A DNA stretch of 64,000 nt from Paracoccus lutimaris (GCF_003337565.1 NZ_QPJL01000001.1:186001-250000), one strand, 5' to 3'; counted from the first letter of the stretch, positions 18,452 through 28,346 are shown. Notes: generated by a model not told the origin, from the letters alone. Numbers and translations: made by a program.

Positions 18452-20091
18452 CGCTGCGGCTGGGGCATGATCGCCGGCGCGAGGATCAGCTCGACCGCGG
18501 CTTGCCGGGCGATCTCTTGCTGGCCCAATGCGCGCAGGCTGCGCAGCCCCTGCGCCGCGCGTGCCAGATCGCCGTCCAGCCCGGCATCGGTATCGGCAAT
18601 GGCAGCCAGCAATGCCTCGCCGCGCTTGTTCGACAGGATCAGATCGGCGGTGGCCGGGGGCACATTGCTTTCCGAAGGGCCCAGAAAGGCCGGGAACAGG
18701 ATCGCCGCCTGCGCCTCGCCGCGTCCCGGGGGCGGGGCGGATTCCGGCTCACCCGAGGCAAAGTTCAGAAGCCACAGATCAAAGGGCGCGGCATCGGTGG
18801 GCGGATCGGCCACGACCTGCGGCTGCGCGGCCTGCAAGGCCAGCCCCAGCGCGATCTGGCCCGGCCGCCCGTCCAGCCCCATTGCGCCCAGCTCGGCGCC
18901 GACCATTTCGGCCAGCGCGACGCCCAGCCCGGCAGCAACCATGACATCAAAAGCCGAGGGCAGGGATGTCGCCGCAGCATCGGTGTCGCGCGCGGCCAGC
19001 GCCGCATCCAGCGCCTGCACCGCCGAGGCGCGGTCCCAGACCCCGCCCGAGGCGGCCGGGCGCTGCTCCAGGTAGATGCGGCGCAGTTGCGAGGCGGGGA
19101 TGGCGCCGGCACGGGCCAGCCGCTCGGCCGCGTCCAGCCGTGCCTTCCAGCCGCCATTCTCGTCCAGATCGGCCAGGGCAAAGGGCAAGGGCAGGCTGGA
19201 TGAGGGCAGCGGCTGGCCGATCGCCTCATGCAGGCGCAGTTCAAGCGGTGTCACCACCTGTGGCGGCATCAGTTCGGTTGCGCTGTCGGTATAGGCGTCG
19301 TCCAGATAATGCGCGAGCAGCGTCGCCATGCCCGGATCGATCTTGCCCATCACCTCGGCGCCGTGAAAGACCAGCGCGGCAGCCGACCAGTCACCCCCGA
19401 GCGCCAGACAATAGATGCGGGCGGGAAAGCTGGGCGCGACGCCCGGGGTACGGTCCATGACATCGCAGGCCTGAACCTCGTCGCGCGACAGCAGGCCGAT
19501 GTCGAACAGCCGGCGGAAGCGCTCAGGGTCGCCGGGGCCGGCGACCAGCAGCAATTCCTTGGCGGCGCCGGTGGCGCCCATGTCAAGCAGCTTGTCCACC
19601 CGCGCCAGAAACAGCTTGCCCTCGGTCCCCGGGGCGGTCGCGGGGGGCTGCAACTGCGCGGCCAGCAACCGGCGTTCAAGCCGGCGCAGGACCGACAGGC
19701 GCGGCTTTGAGGCCTGCACAAGCCGTATCAGCGTCTGGGAATCGCTTGCCCCCCAAAGGTTTCCCGGCAGGCCCGCCGTGCGCGGCGAGACGGTGCCCTT
19801 GCTGTCGGGATTGCCCTCGCCCAGCCGGGTGACGCCGACCGGCTCGACCGCGCCGGTGGCGGCGATCTCGCGCTTGGTGCGGCGCTTGAGCTCGGGCGGA
19901 CGCTTGTCGCCGGGGCGCCAGCCCGAGATATTGTCAGGCTGCTGCACGCTGCCCGACAGCCAGTCGCTGGCCGAGAGCGGCGGCTTGGCGGCCACGGGCT
20001 GCGTCAGGCCGAATGTGGCAAGCAAAAGGGCGCCGAATCTGGGGCCAAGCCCCGCGCCAGGCCGGGAAAGGTCAGTCGAGATCATCTTCAT
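18448..20091 (-). CDS. Conserved exported protein of unknown function
   Basis: This 547-residue protein has a signal peptide (FGALLLATFGLTQPVAA, cleavage near residue 35) and a mature part rich in Ala, Leu and Pro with no recognised catalytic motif. The helical, repeat-like composition (LLDMGATGAAKELLLVAG and similar) suggests alpha-solenoid packing in the periplasm. It sits between a small anchored protein and xerD with overlaps on both sides (20 nt and 4 nt), an arrangement I recall from Rhodobacteraceae. ATG 20085 is an alternative start. I do not recognise a function. Confidence 0.7.
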   Translation of the reverse strand: MKMISTDLSRPGAGLGPRFGALLLATFGLTQPVAAKPPLSASDWLSGSVQQPDNISGWRPGDKRPPELKRRTKREIAATGAVEPVGVTRLGEGNPDSKGTVSPRTAGLPGNLWGASDSQTLIRLVQASKPRLSVLRRLERRLLAAQLQPPATAPGTEGKLFLARVDKLLDMGATGAAKELLLVAGPGDPERFRRLFDIGLLSRDEVQACDVMDRTPGVAPSFPARIYCLALGGDWSAAALVFHGAEVMGKIDPGMATLLAHYLDDAYTDSATELMPPQVVTPLELRLHEAIGQPLPSSSLPLPFALADLDENGGWKARLDAAERLARAGAIPASQLRRIYLEQRPAASGGVWDRASAVQALDAALAARDTDAAATSLPSAFDVMVAAGLGVALAEMVGAELGAMGLDGRPGQIALGLALQAAQPQVVADPPTDAAPFDLWLLNFASGEPESAPPPGRGEAQAAILFPAFLGPSESNVPPATADLILSNKRGEALLAAIADTDAGLDGDLARAAQGLRSLRALGQQEIARQAAVELILAPAIMPQPQR

Positions 20092-20353
20092 CCGTTGTCG
20101 TGCCCTCGGCGGGCGTGGCGGCCGGTGTGGCCGGCGCTGCCGCCTCGGGTGTCTCGGGCGCAGCCGCAGGTGCGGAGGCGCTGGCCGGGGCGTCGCTTGC
20201 GGCCGTGGGGCTGGGCGGTGCCGCGCCCAGATCCAGCTGGACCGGCATGCGCATTTCCTGCGGGTCGGAACTCATGTCCCCGAAATAGGCGTAGCCAGCC
20301 AGTCCCGCCAGAATCAGGATGACCAGAATAACCACCACCTTAAGAAGTCGCAT
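20072..20353 (-). CDS. Small single-pass membrane protein with Ala/Pro-rich tail
   Basis: This 93-residue protein has one N-terminal transmembrane helix (LLKVVVILVILILAGLAGYAYF) and a low-complexity periplasmic tail of Ala, Pro and Thr ending in acidic residues (TTTDEDDLD). The tail reads like a linker or peptidoglycan spacer. It overlaps the next gene by 20 nt and heads the transcript leading to xerD and the CorC-like gene. The promoter lies in the 131-nt gap shared with aroK. Function is unknown; it may be a partner of the exported protein that follows. Confidence 0.7.
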   Translation of the reverse strand: MRLLKVVVILVILILAGLAGYAYFGDMSSDPQEMRMPVQLDLGAAPPSPTAASDAPASASAPAAAPETPEAAAPATPAATPAEGTTTDEDDLD

Positions 20354-20484
20354 GAAATGCCCTTTCAGCCTCGAATTCGGTCTTAATACCGGTCTTTCGC
20401 CGGTTGGTGCGGAATATATATGGCATTTCCCGAAAGATCACGCCATCAGTCACACCGGTTTCGGATGGCGGGATTTGGCGGGTG

Positions 20485-21021
20485 ATGCGGCGAAACATCG
20501 TGTTGATCGGGATGATGGGGGCGGGGAAGACCGCGATCGGGGGCGAATTGGCCCGCCGGACGCAACGCCCCTTCGCGGATACCGATGCCGAGATCGAGCG
20601 CGCCGCCGCCATGTCCATCCCCGAAATCTTTGCCCGTGACGGCGAGGAGTTCTTTCGCGCCCGCGAATCAGAGGTGCTGGGCCGGGTATTGGCGCTGGGA
20701 AACAGCGTGGTTTCCACCGGCGGGGGCGCGTGGCTGCGCCCGGAAAACCGCGAGCGCATCAACCAGAATGGCGTTGCGGTCTGGCTGGATTGTGATCTGG
20801 AAACGTTATGGCACCGCGTCCGCCAGCGCCCGACGCGGCCGCTTTTGCAGACCGCCGACCCGCGCGGCACGCTGGAACGCCTGCTGACCGAGCGCGAGCC
20901 GTTCTATGCCCTGGCCGATATCCGCGTCTCGGCCCGGCGCGGCGACAGCATCGAACAGACGACGAATCGCGTGATCGCGGCCATCAACGCCCATGATCCC
21001 GCCATCCTGGAGGCAGAATGA
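20485..21021 (+). CDS. aroK: Shikimate kinase
   Basis: AroK phosphorylates shikimate at O3, the fifth step of aromatic amino acid synthesis. The 178-residue protein has the P-loop GMMGAGKT near residue 9, the shikimate-binding DTDAEIE, the STGGGAWL glycine loop and RPLL in the lid. ATG 20485 gives the conserved MRRNIVLIGMMG start; the frame is open 27 codons further upstream without homology. The 3' end overlaps aroB (ATGA), giving the standard aroK-aroB operon. Confidence 0.95.
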   Translation: MRRNIVLIGMMGAGKTAIGGELARRTQRPFADTDAEIERAAAMSIPEIFARDGEEFFRARESEVLGRVLALGNSVVSTGGGAWLRPENRERINQNGVAVWLDCDLETLWHRVRQRPTRPLLQTADPRGTLERLLTEREPFYALADIRVSARRGDSIEQTTNRVIAAINAHDPAILEAE

Positions 21022-22121
21022 GCATAGAGACCGTTCATGTGGATCTGGGCGCGCGTTCCTATGACGTGCGGATCGGGCAGGGGCTGCTGGCCCGCGCCGG
21101 CAAGGAAATCACCGCGCTTGCAGGCCCGCGCCGCGTCGCCATCCTGACCGACGAGACGGTTGCCGCTTTGCATCTGCCCGCCCTGCGCGAGGCGCTGGCC
21201 GCCGAGGGGATCGAGGCCACGGCGCTGGCCCTGCCGGCGGGCGAGGCGACCAAGAACTGGACCGCCCTTGGCCAAGCAACCGAATGGCTGCTGGCGCAAA
21301 AGATCGAGCGCAAGGATCTGGTGATCGCGCTTGGCGGCGGCGTCATCGGCGATCTGGCGGGGTTTGCCGCCGCGATCCTGCGCCGTGGCGTGCGTTTCGT
21401 GCAGATCCCGACCTCACTTCTGGCGCAGGTGGACAGCTCGGTCGGCGGCAAGACCGGCATCAACAGCCCGCAGGGCAAGAACCTGATCGGCGCCTTTCAC
21501 CAGCCGTCACTGGTTCTGGCCGATATCGACGTGCTGAATACGCTCACCCCCCGCGATTTCCGCGCCGGTTATGGCGAGGTGGCGAAATACGGGCTGCTGG
21601 GTGACGAGGGCTTTTTCGAATGGCTTGAGGGGAATGCAACCGGGCTTGCCTCGGATGCCGCCCTGCGCCAGTGCGCCGTGCGCCATTCCGTGCAGATGAA
21701 GGCCGATATCGTCCAGCGCGACGAAACCGAACAGGGCGACCGCGCGCTTTTGAACCTTGGCCACACGTTCGGCCATGCGCTGGAATCGGCGACCGGTTAT
21801 TCCGACCGGCTGCTGCATGGCGAAGGGGTGGCGATCGGCTGCGCGCTGGCGTTCGAGCTGTCGGCGAAGATGGGACTTTGTAGCCAAGAGGCGCCCTCGC
21901 GCGTCGCGGCGCATTTCGCCGCCATGGGCATGCCATCGCGCATCAGTGACATTCCGGGCGATCTGCCGGACGATGAGGCGCTGATCGCGCTGATGGGGCA
22001 GGACAAGAAGGTGCAGGACGGCAAGCTGCGCTTTATCCTCGCGCGTGGCATCGGCCGCGCCTTTGTCACCGATGCGGTCGATCCGGCGGTGCTGCGGCAG
22101 GTGCTGGCGCAGTCGCGCTAG
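21018..22121 (+). CDS. aroB: 3-Dehydroquinate synthase
   Basis: AroB converts DAHP to 3-dehydroquinate using NAD+ and a divalent metal. The 367-residue protein shows the NAD-binding GGGVIGDLAGFAAAILRRG, QIPTSLLAQVDSSVGGKTGIN, and metal ligands in GYGEVAKYGLLGD, NLGHTFGHALE and LLHGEGVAIG. It is translationally coupled to aroK. Its last 56 nt overlap the end of mrpG on the other strand, so the two coding sequences are constrained against each other there. Confidence 0.96.
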   Translation: MSIETVHVDLGARSYDVRIGQGLLARAGKEITALAGPRRVAILTDETVAALHLPALREALAAEGIEATALALPAGEATKNWTALGQATEWLLAQKIERKDLVIALGGGVIGDLAGFAAAILRRGVRFVQIPTSLLAQVDSSVGGKTGINSPQGKNLIGAFHQPSLVLADIDVLNTLTPRDFRAGYGEVAKYGLLGDEGFFEWLEGNATGLASDAALRQCAVRHSVQMKADIVQRDETEQGDRALLNLGHTFGHALESATGYSDRLLHGEGVAIGCALAFELSAKMGLCSQEAPSRVAAHFAAMGMPSRISDIPGDLPDDEALIALMGQDKKVQDGKLRFILARGIGRAFVTDAVDPAVLRQVLAQSR

Positions 22122-22503
22122 CTTCGTCCGGCTGCGGCATCACGGGTGCGCGCAGCATTGGCGGCACGATCTCGTCATGGCCCAGCTTCGCGTCGCGGTC
22201 GCGGCGCAGGGCCGCGCGGCCCAGCATCAGCAGCGTGATCGGCGAGGTGATCATGATGAAGGTGCCGATCATCAGCTCATGCACGATCCAGCGCCCCTCG
22301 AGCAGCGAAAACATCAGCATCGAGGCCAGAATGATCAGCCCGGTGCCGCCGCTATAGCCCAGCGTCGGCGCGTGCAGGCGCTGGTAATAGCCTTTCAGCC
22401 GCACGATCCCGAGCCCGCCCAGCAGCGTCATCGTGGCGCCGATCATGACGAAAACGGCGATGAGGATGGCAGCCCAGGGCGGCAGGGTTTCCAGATGTCT
22501 CAT
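22066..22503 (-). CDS. mrpG: Monovalent cation/H+ antiporter subunit G
   Basis: MrpG/PhaG is a small three-helix subunit of the Mrp antiporter. The 145-residue protein has helices at about 10-30, 45-65 and 68-90 and the family block [24 protein letters not shown]-terminal extension rich in Ala and Pro follows the last helix, longer than in many homologues. This extension is the part encoded in the 56-nt convergent overlap with aroB. It is the last gene of the operon, and no separate terminator is visible. Confidence 0.92.
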   Translation of the reverse strand: MRHLETLPPWAAILIAVFVMIGATMTLLGGLGIVRLKGYYQRLHAPTLGYSGGTGLIILASMLMFSLLEGRWIVHELMIGTFIMITSPITLLMLGRAALRRDRDAKLGHDEIVPPMLRAPVMPQPDEASATAPAPAAAPPDRPHR

Positions 22504-22781
22504 TCGATCACCTCGCCGCGCATCAGGAACTTGGCGGCGCTGACGGTGGTGACGAAACCCAGCACCGCGATGACCAGTGCGCCCTCGAAAAAGAAGACGT
22601 TGCCATTGCCCATGCCGATGACCAGAAACAGCAGCATGGCGTTGATATACATCGTGTCCAGCCCCAGCACGCGGTCCTGCGCGCGCGGGCCGCGCAGCAT
22701 CCGCCAGCAGGCCAGCGCCAGCGCGAGGATCAGTGCGATCTGGGCATAGGCCAGCGCGAAGCGAAGGATATCGGCGCTCAT
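22500..22781 (-). CDS. mrpF: Monovalent cation/H+ antiporter subunit F
   Basis: This 93-residue, three-helix MrpF/PhaF subunit carries the typical [20 protein letters not shown] loop between helices 1 and 2. Stop and start codons overlap by 4 nt with mrpE before it and mrpG after it, indicating tight translational coupling. The subunit is required for assembly of the Mrp complex; no catalytic role is known. Confidence 0.93.
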   Translation of the reverse strand: MSADILRFALAYAQIALILALALACWRMLRGPRAQDRVLGLDTMYINAMLLFLVIGMGNGNVFFFEGALVIAVLGFVTTVSAAKFLMRGEVIE

Positions 22782-23269
22782 TCGAAAATCTCCATCAGCA
22801 GGGTCTCGTAACGGTCGCGGATCAGGCTTTGCCAGTCGGCATCGCTGCGCAGGTCAAGGACATGCAGCAAAAGCCGGCCGTCCTGATGTTCGTATTCCAG
22901 CCAGGCCGTGCCGGGCGTGCCGTTCAGGATGATCGCCAGAACGGCGATGGCATTGGGGTCGCGCAGGCGCAGGTGCAGCTCGATAAAGCCGGAGTGATAG
23001 CTGGGATGGTCCGGCCCCAGGGTCAGAATGCGCGCCACCGCGATATTCGAGCGGATGATATCAATGAGCACGATCCCGGCCAGTTGCGGGATCGCCGACC
23101 AGCGCCGGAAACGCGGGCGCGGCGGATGCAGGTAATTGACCGCCCAGCCCGCCACCAGCGAGATCAGCGTGCCCAGCAGCAGGTGCCCCAGCGAAAATGC
23201 GGTCAGGCACAGCCACATCAGGACCAGCGCGGCGGACAGTACGGGATGGGGGATCACGCGGCCGATCAT
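22778..23269 (-). CDS. mrpE: Monovalent cation/H+ antiporter subunit E
   Basis: This 163-residue MrpE/PhaE protein has two N-terminal hydrophobic segments ([20 protein letters not shown] and [16 protein letters not shown]) and a cytosolic C-terminal half. That half includes the family signature [25 protein letters not shown]. It overlaps mrpD and mrpF by 4 nt each. Its position between mrpD and mrpF is the canonical order. Confidence 0.93.
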   Translation of the reverse strand: MIGRVIPHPVLSAALVLMWLCLTAFSLGHLLLGTLISLVAGWAVNYLHPPRPRFRRWSAIPQLAGIVLIDIIRSNIAVARILTLGPDHPSYHSGFIELHLRLRDPNAIAVLAIILNGTPGTAWLEYEHQDGRLLLHVLDLRSDADWQSLIRDRYETLLMEIFE

Positions 23270-24981
23270 GGATCCACCTCGACCTCGTTGCCGGGCTGTT
23301 CGGGGGCAAGGTTCACCACCGGCGCCGCGCGCACGTCCTGCGCATTTTTCAGGACCGCATCGCGATAGGTGGCGGGCTCCAGCAGGGCGACGGCGGTGGC
23401 GCGGGTATAGCTGAGCAGCGCGTCCGCCCGCAGCGTCTGCAGCGCGATCATCGCCAGCAGGATCACCGCCGGCACCACCTCAAGCGCAAGGATGCGCGGG
23501 GTCGGGCCCGCCTCGGCCCAGAAGCGGCGGATGCCGAAGCGCATCAGCGCGATCAGCGCGCCAAGCCCCGACAGGATCAGCATGGCGGCATAGACCCAGA
23601 GGATCGCGGGCAGCGCGCCGGTATGGGACAGGTTGTCCTCGACCGCGCCGCGTAGGATGGCGAATTTGCCGATAAAGCCCGGCAGCGGCGGCAGCCCGGC
23701 CAGCATCGCCGCAACGAGGCCAAAGCAGACCGCCATGGTCAGCCAGCTCACGGTGCGGGTGCTGGCGGGGGTCGCGACATCCTCGACCGTATCGAGGCCC
23801 ATCGGCGCCCAGCTTTCGCTGAGCGGGTCGGGCTCGGTCTCGGGCGTCTGCGCGGTATCGCTGCCCTGATCGCCCCGGCTGACCGGTTCGGCGATCAGGA
23901 AAAAGGCCGAGATCGCGGCGGTCGAGCCGACCATGTAGTAAAGCGCGCCGCCCAGCATCATCGGCCCGCCGCCGGCCTGCGCAAAGCCGATGGCCGCCAG
24001 CACCGTGCCCGAGGAGATGATCGCCAGATACCCGCCCTTGCGGGCCAGCTCCGGCGTGCCCAGAATGCCGATCATGCCGAAAGCCATGGTCAGGACGCCG
24101 GCGATCATCAGCGCCGGTGCCCCGAACCCGGCCGAGGGCCCGGCATCGGGCCCCAGCACCAGCAGCGACAGGCGCAGGATCACATAGATGCCGACCTTGG
24201 TCATGATCGCCATGATCGCCGCCGCCGGGGGCGAGGCCGCCGCATAGGTCGGCGGCAGCCAGAAGCACAGGGGCCAGACCGCCGCCTTGATCAGGAAGGC
24301 CAGCCCCAGAAACCCGGCCGCGGCATGAAACAGCAGCCGGTCAGTGCCATCGAGCCAGTAAAGCGCCCGCCCGATATCGGCCATGTTCAGGGTGCCGGTG
24401 GTGCCATAGATCAGCGCGACCCCGATCAGGAACAAGAGCGAGGCGGCCAGGTTGATGGCGATGTAATGCAAGCCCGCCCTGATCCGTTCCGGCCCAGAGC
24501 CATGCAGCATGAGGCCATATGAGGCCGCCAGCATCACCTCGAAGAACACGAACAGGTTGAACAGGTCGCCGGTCAGAAAGGCGCCGTTGACGCCCGCCAG
24601 CAGGAACTGGAACATGCTGTGATAATGCTGGCCCTTGCCGTGCCAGCCTGCGGCGGCATAGATCAGCGACGGGCCAGCGAGCAGCGCGGTCAGCATCACC
24701 ATCATCACCGACAGCCGGTCCAGCACCAGCACGATGCCGATGGGCACCGGCCAGTTCCCCAAGGGGTAAAGCCCGACCACGGTGCCGCCCTGCTCGGTCA
24801 CCGATTTCACATCCGCGACCAGTTCCAGCGAGGCGATGAAGGTCAGCGCCACCGCCGCCAGCCCCATCATCAGCTTGGTCTGGCGGTTCTGGTCGTTGTA
24901 AAACAGCATGATCGCGCCGGCGACCAGCGGGATCAGGATCGGGGCGATGATCAGGTGATCGGGGCTCAGCGCGTCATTCAT
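23266..24981 (-). CDS. mrpD: Monovalent cation/H+ antiporter subunit D
   Basis: MrpD is one of the two large subunits related to complex I NuoL/M/N and is thought to form a proton path. The 571-residue protein has about 14 helices and the QHYHSMFQFLLAGVNGAFLTGDLFNLFVFFEVML block containing the conserved Glu. It is longer than the roughly 500-residue norm because of a hydrophilic segment rich in Asp, Thr and Pro (about residues 370-405, containing ETEPDPLSESWAP) between two helices. It overlaps mrpC by 8 nt. Confidence 0.93.
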   Translation of the reverse strand: MNDALSPDHLIIAPILIPLVAGAIMLFYNDQNRQTKLMMGLAAVALTFIASLELVADVKSVTEQGGTVVGLYPLGNWPVPIGIVLVLDRLSVMMVMLTALLAGPSLIYAAAGWHGKGQHYHSMFQFLLAGVNGAFLTGDLFNLFVFFEVMLAASYGLMLHGSGPERIRAGLHYIAINLAASLLFLIGVALIYGTTGTLNMADIGRALYWLDGTDRLLFHAAAGFLGLAFLIKAAVWPLCFWLPPTYAAASPPAAAIMAIMTKVGIYVILRLSLLVLGPDAGPSAGFGAPALMIAGVLTMAFGMIGILGTPELARKGGYLAIISSGTVLAAIGFAQAGGGPMMLGGALYYMVGSTAAISAFFLIAEPVSRGDQGSDTAQTPETEPDPLSESWAPMGLDTVEDVATPASTRTVSWLTMAVCFGLVAAMLAGLPPLPGFIGKFAILRGAVEDNLSHTGALPAILWVYAAMLILSGLGALIALMRFGIRRFWAEAGPTPRILALEVVPAVILLAMIALQTLRADALLSYTRATAVALLEPATYRDAVLKNAQDVRAAPVVNLAPEQPGNEVEVDP

Positions 24982-25324
24982 CGCGGCCGCGCTCCTTTCC
25001 GTCGACGTGATCGGTGCCGGTGGCGCCGCGCGCCGCGATCATGACGACCAGAAATAGTGCCGTGGTGGCAAAGCTGATGACGATGGCGGTCAGGACCAGC
25101 GATTGCGGCAGCGGATCGGCATAGGCCGTCGGATCGACAAAGCCGCCCTTGGGCATGATCGGCGCGGCACCGATGTAAAGCCGCCCCATGGCAAAGATGA
25201 ACAGGTTGACGCCGTAGGCCAGCAGGCACAGCCCGACGATCACCTGATAGGAGCGCGGGCGCAGCATCAGCCAGACGCCCGATCCGACCAGCACGCCGAT
25301 GGCAAGGGCAAGGATGATCTCCAT
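24974..25324 (-). CDS. mrpC: Monovalent cation/H+ antiporter subunit C
   Basis: This 116-residue protein is homologous to complex I NuoK, with three helices and the family segment SYQVIVGLCLLAYGVNLFIF. The start at 25324 follows directly from the mrpA stop (TGATG, one base shared) and gives the conserved MEIILALAIGVLVG opening. The overlap with mrpD is 8 nt. The C-terminus is short, charged and cytosolic. Confidence 0.93.
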   Translation of the reverse strand: MEIILALAIGVLVGSGVWLMLRPRSYQVIVGLCLLAYGVNLFIFAMGRLYIGAAPIMPKGGFVDPTAYADPLPQSLVLTAIVISFATTALFLVVMIAARGATGTDHVDGKERGRDE

Positions 25325-28200
25325 CAGTTGGCCTCCTTGCTGGCGGGACGGCGCGGGCGCGGGGCCACGCGCAGCGACTGGTGGGCAATCGCGATCAACA
25401 TCAGCACGATCGCGCCCAGAACCAGCGCGAAGACCCCGAAATCGAACAGCATCGCGGTCGAGAAGGGCACCTTGCCGATCACCGGCAGGTCCAGATATTG
25501 CGCATGCGCGGTCAGGAACGGATAGCCGAAAAGCCACGAGCCGGCCCCCACAGCCGCAGCGACCGTCAACCCGGTCGCCATCCAGCGGATCGGCAGCACG
25601 GTCAGCCGCGCCTCGACCCAGCGCACATTGGCCGCGACATATTGCAAGAGGATCGCCACGGCCAGCGTGACCCCCGCCGCAAAGCCGCCGCCCGGCAGGT
25701 CATGGCCGCGAAAGAACAGATAGGCCGACAGCGTGATGATCGGCGCGAACATCCATTGCATCAGTACGGCGGGCACGAAGAGATATGCCTCGAGCGCCTG
25801 TTCCTCGGCGTCAAGCTGCGGGCGCGGGCGTTCGGTGCTTTCGGGGGCGGCGCGGAAACGGCGCAGCAGGGCATAGACGGTCAGGCCCACGACGGCCAGC
25901 ACGGTGATCTCGCCAAAGGTGTCGAAGGCGCGGAAATCGACCAGAATGACGTTGACGACATTGGTGCCGCCGCCCTCGACATAGGCATTGCGCAGGAACC
26001 AGTCCCCGACCGAGGCGCCGGGCGTGGTCAAAAGCACCGCCAGAGCCATGGCGGTCATGCCGGCGCCGCAGGTCAGCGCGATCAGCAGGTCGCGAAAGCG
26101 GCGGATGCGGGCGGGCAGGTTGCGGTCGCCGGCGATTTCCTCGTCGCGCTTGGGCAGCCAGCGCAGGCCCAGAAGCAGCAGCGTGGTGGTGGCGATCTCG
26201 ACCAGCAATTGCGTCACGGCAAGGTCGGGGGCCGACAGCCACACGAAGGTCGCGCAGGTGACCAGACCGGCGCCGCCCATCAGGATCAGCGCGGCAAAGC
26301 GGTGATACTTGGCCTGCCAGGCCGCGCCGATGGCGCAGGCCCCGCCGACGATCCACAACAGCGCAAAGACCAGCTCGCGCGAGCGCATCTCGGGCAAGGG
26401 CACGTTCCAGTCCAGATGGCGCAGCGCGAACCAGCCCGCCGCCAGGGTCAGCAGCACCACCGCGCGCAACTGCGCCTGCAAGCCGTTCGCCGACAGGATG
26501 CGCAGCGCGGCGCGGGGCAGGCGCTGGGTCAGGACCCGCATGGCGCGTTCGTAAATGCGCGCGATATCCAGCTTGCGCATCAGCCGGGTGCCGTCCTCGC
26601 CAGAGTTGATGGTGCGTCGCGGCAGGCAATAGATCATGATGCCCAGCCCCATGGCGATCAGGCTCATGATCAGGGGGGCGTTGACGCCGTGCCAGATCTT
26701 CAGGCTGAAATGCGGCAGGTCCGGACCGATCAGCGCCAGTCCCGCGGTTTCCAGCAGGTTGCCCAGCACGAACTGCGGGAAAAGACCGATGCTGACGCAG
26801 ATCGCGACCAGCACCGCGACCGGCAGGCGCATCAGCAGGGGCGGCTCATGCGGGTGGCGGGGCAGGTCGGTCGCGGGCGGGCCGAAGAACACCTTGACGA
26901 TGAAGCGCAGCGAATAGGCGGTGCTGAACGAGGCCGCCAGCACCGCGATATAGGGCGCGGCATTGTCCAGAGGACTGCCATTGTTCCAGACATAGGTCGC
27001 CTCGAAGAACATTTCCTTGGACAGGAAACCGTTCAGTAGCGGCACGCCCGCCATGGCGCCGGAGGCGATGATCGCCAGCGTCGCGGTGATCGGCATGACC
27101 CGCGCCAGCCCCGAGAGGCGGCGCATGTCGCGGGTGCCGGTCTCGTGGTCGATGATGCCTGCGGCCATGAACAGCGAGGCCTTGAAGACCGCGTGATTGA
27201 CGATGTGAAAGACGGCGGCGATCAGCGCCAGAGGCGTGCCGATCCCGGCCAGCGCGGTGATCAGCCCCAGATGGCTGATGGTGGAGTAAGCGAGCAGCCC
27301 TTTGAGATCATGCTTGAAAAGCGCGATCACCGCACCCAGCAGCATGGTCGCAAGGCCGATGCCGGTGACGATCTGGAACCATTCCACCGTGCCCCCCAGC
27401 GCCGGGTGAAAGCGCAGGAGCACAAAGACCCCGGCCTTCACCATGGTCGCCGAATGCAGATAGGCCGAAACCGGGGTCGGCGCGGCCATGGCATTGGGCA
27501 GCCAGAAATGGAACGGGAACTGTGCCGATTTGGTGAAGGCGCCCAGCACGAACAGGATCAGCGCCACCGGATAAAGCTTGTGCCCGGTGATCTGCGGCCC
27601 CGAGATCAGCACGGTTTCAAGGTCATAGCTGCCGGCGATCTGGCCGATCAGGATCATCGCCACCAGCAGGCACAGCCCCCCAGAGGCAGTCACGATCAGC
27701 GACATGCGCGCGCCGTCGCGGGCATCCTGACGGTGATACCAATAGCCGATCAGCAGGAACGAGACGAGGCTGGTCAGTTCCCAGAACACCACCAGCATGA
27801 TGATATTGCCCGACAGGATCAGCCCCGACATGGCGCCGGCAAAGGCCAGCAGGCAGGCGTAAAGCCGCGCGGCGGAATCCTCGGGCGACATGTAATAGCG
27901 CGCGTAAAGGATCACCAGAAAGCCGATCCCCGCCACCAGCACCATGAACAGCCACGAAAACCCGTCGATGCGGAAGGCCAGCTCCAACCCGACCGAGTCG
28001 ATCCAGTCGACCCGCGCGATCACCCGGCCGCCCTCGGCGACATCGGGGTAAAGCACGCCCAGCACCACCAGCGCCAGCACCATGGTCAGCCCGGCCAGCC
28101 AGCATTCGCCATTGCGCGCGCCGATGGGCAGGGTGGCCGCCAGAGCGGCCGACACGAATGGCGCCAGAACAAGCAAGAGCAACAGGTTCTGTGCGACCAT
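25324..28200 (-). CDS. mrpA: Monovalent cation/H+ antiporter fused subunit A/B
   Basis: This 958-residue protein combines the NuoL-like MrpA (about residues 1-770, with the NIIMLVVFWELTSLVSFLLIG block) and an MrpB domain at the C-terminus (WMFAPIITLSAYLFFRGHDLPGGGFAAG). The fusion is the arrangement of Sinorhizobium PhaAB and other group 2 Mrp systems, which exchange Na+ or K+ for H+ and support pH and salt tolerance. ATG 28200 is preferred over an upstream in-frame TTG (28206). It is first gene of the mrpABCDEFG operon, with the promoter likely within the 146-nt gap or inside the preceding gene's end. Confidence 0.93.
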   Translation of the reverse strand: MVAQNLLLLLVLAPFVSAALAATLPIGARNGECWLAGLTMVLALVVLGVLYPDVAEGGRVIARVDWIDSVGLELAFRIDGFSWLFMVLVAGIGFLVILYARYYMSPEDSAARLYACLLAFAGAMSGLILSGNIIMLVVFWELTSLVSFLLIGYWYHRQDARDGARMSLIVTASGGLCLLVAMILIGQIAGSYDLETVLISGPQITGHKLYPVALILFVLGAFTKSAQFPFHFWLPNAMAAPTPVSAYLHSATMVKAGVFVLLRFHPALGGTVEWFQIVTGIGLATMLLGAVIALFKHDLKGLLAYSTISHLGLITALAGIGTPLALIAAVFHIVNHAVFKASLFMAAGIIDHETGTRDMRRLSGLARVMPITATLAIIASGAMAGVPLLNGFLSKEMFFEATYVWNNGSPLDNAAPYIAVLAASFSTAYSLRFIVKVFFGPPATDLPRHPHEPPLLMRLPVAVLVAICVSIGLFPQFVLGNLLETAGLALIGPDLPHFSLKIWHGVNAPLIMSLIAMGLGIMIYCLPRRTINSGEDGTRLMRKLDIARIYERAMRVLTQRLPRAALRILSANGLQAQLRAVVLLTLAAGWFALRHLDWNVPLPEMRSRELVFALLWIVGGACAIGAAWQAKYHRFAALILMGGAGLVTCATFVWLSAPDLAVTQLLVEIATTTLLLLGLRWLPKRDEEIAGDRNLPARIRRFRDLLIALTCGAGMTAMALAVLLTTPGASVGDWFLRNAYVEGGGTNVVNVILVDFRAFDTFGEITVLAVVGLTVYALLRRFRAAPESTERPRPQLDAEEQALEAYLFVPAVLMQWMFAPIITLSAYLFFRGHDLPGGGFAAGVTLAVAILLQYVAANVRWVEARLTVLPIRWMATGLTVAAAVGAGSWLFGYPFLTAHAQYLDLPVIGKVPFSTAMLFDFGVFALVLGAIVLMLIAIAHQSLRVAPRPRRPASKEAN

Positions 28201-28346
28201 CGGCAACCTTGTCAGATCGGGGAAACTGCGCCGATGTTAGCCGCGCCGGAGCCGGAATGACAACCGCGCAGCCACGAAAAACCCGCAGGAAAGATGCCGT
28301 TCAGCAATATGTTATCGCCCTGCCGCGCGATGCGGCACAGGCGCGG

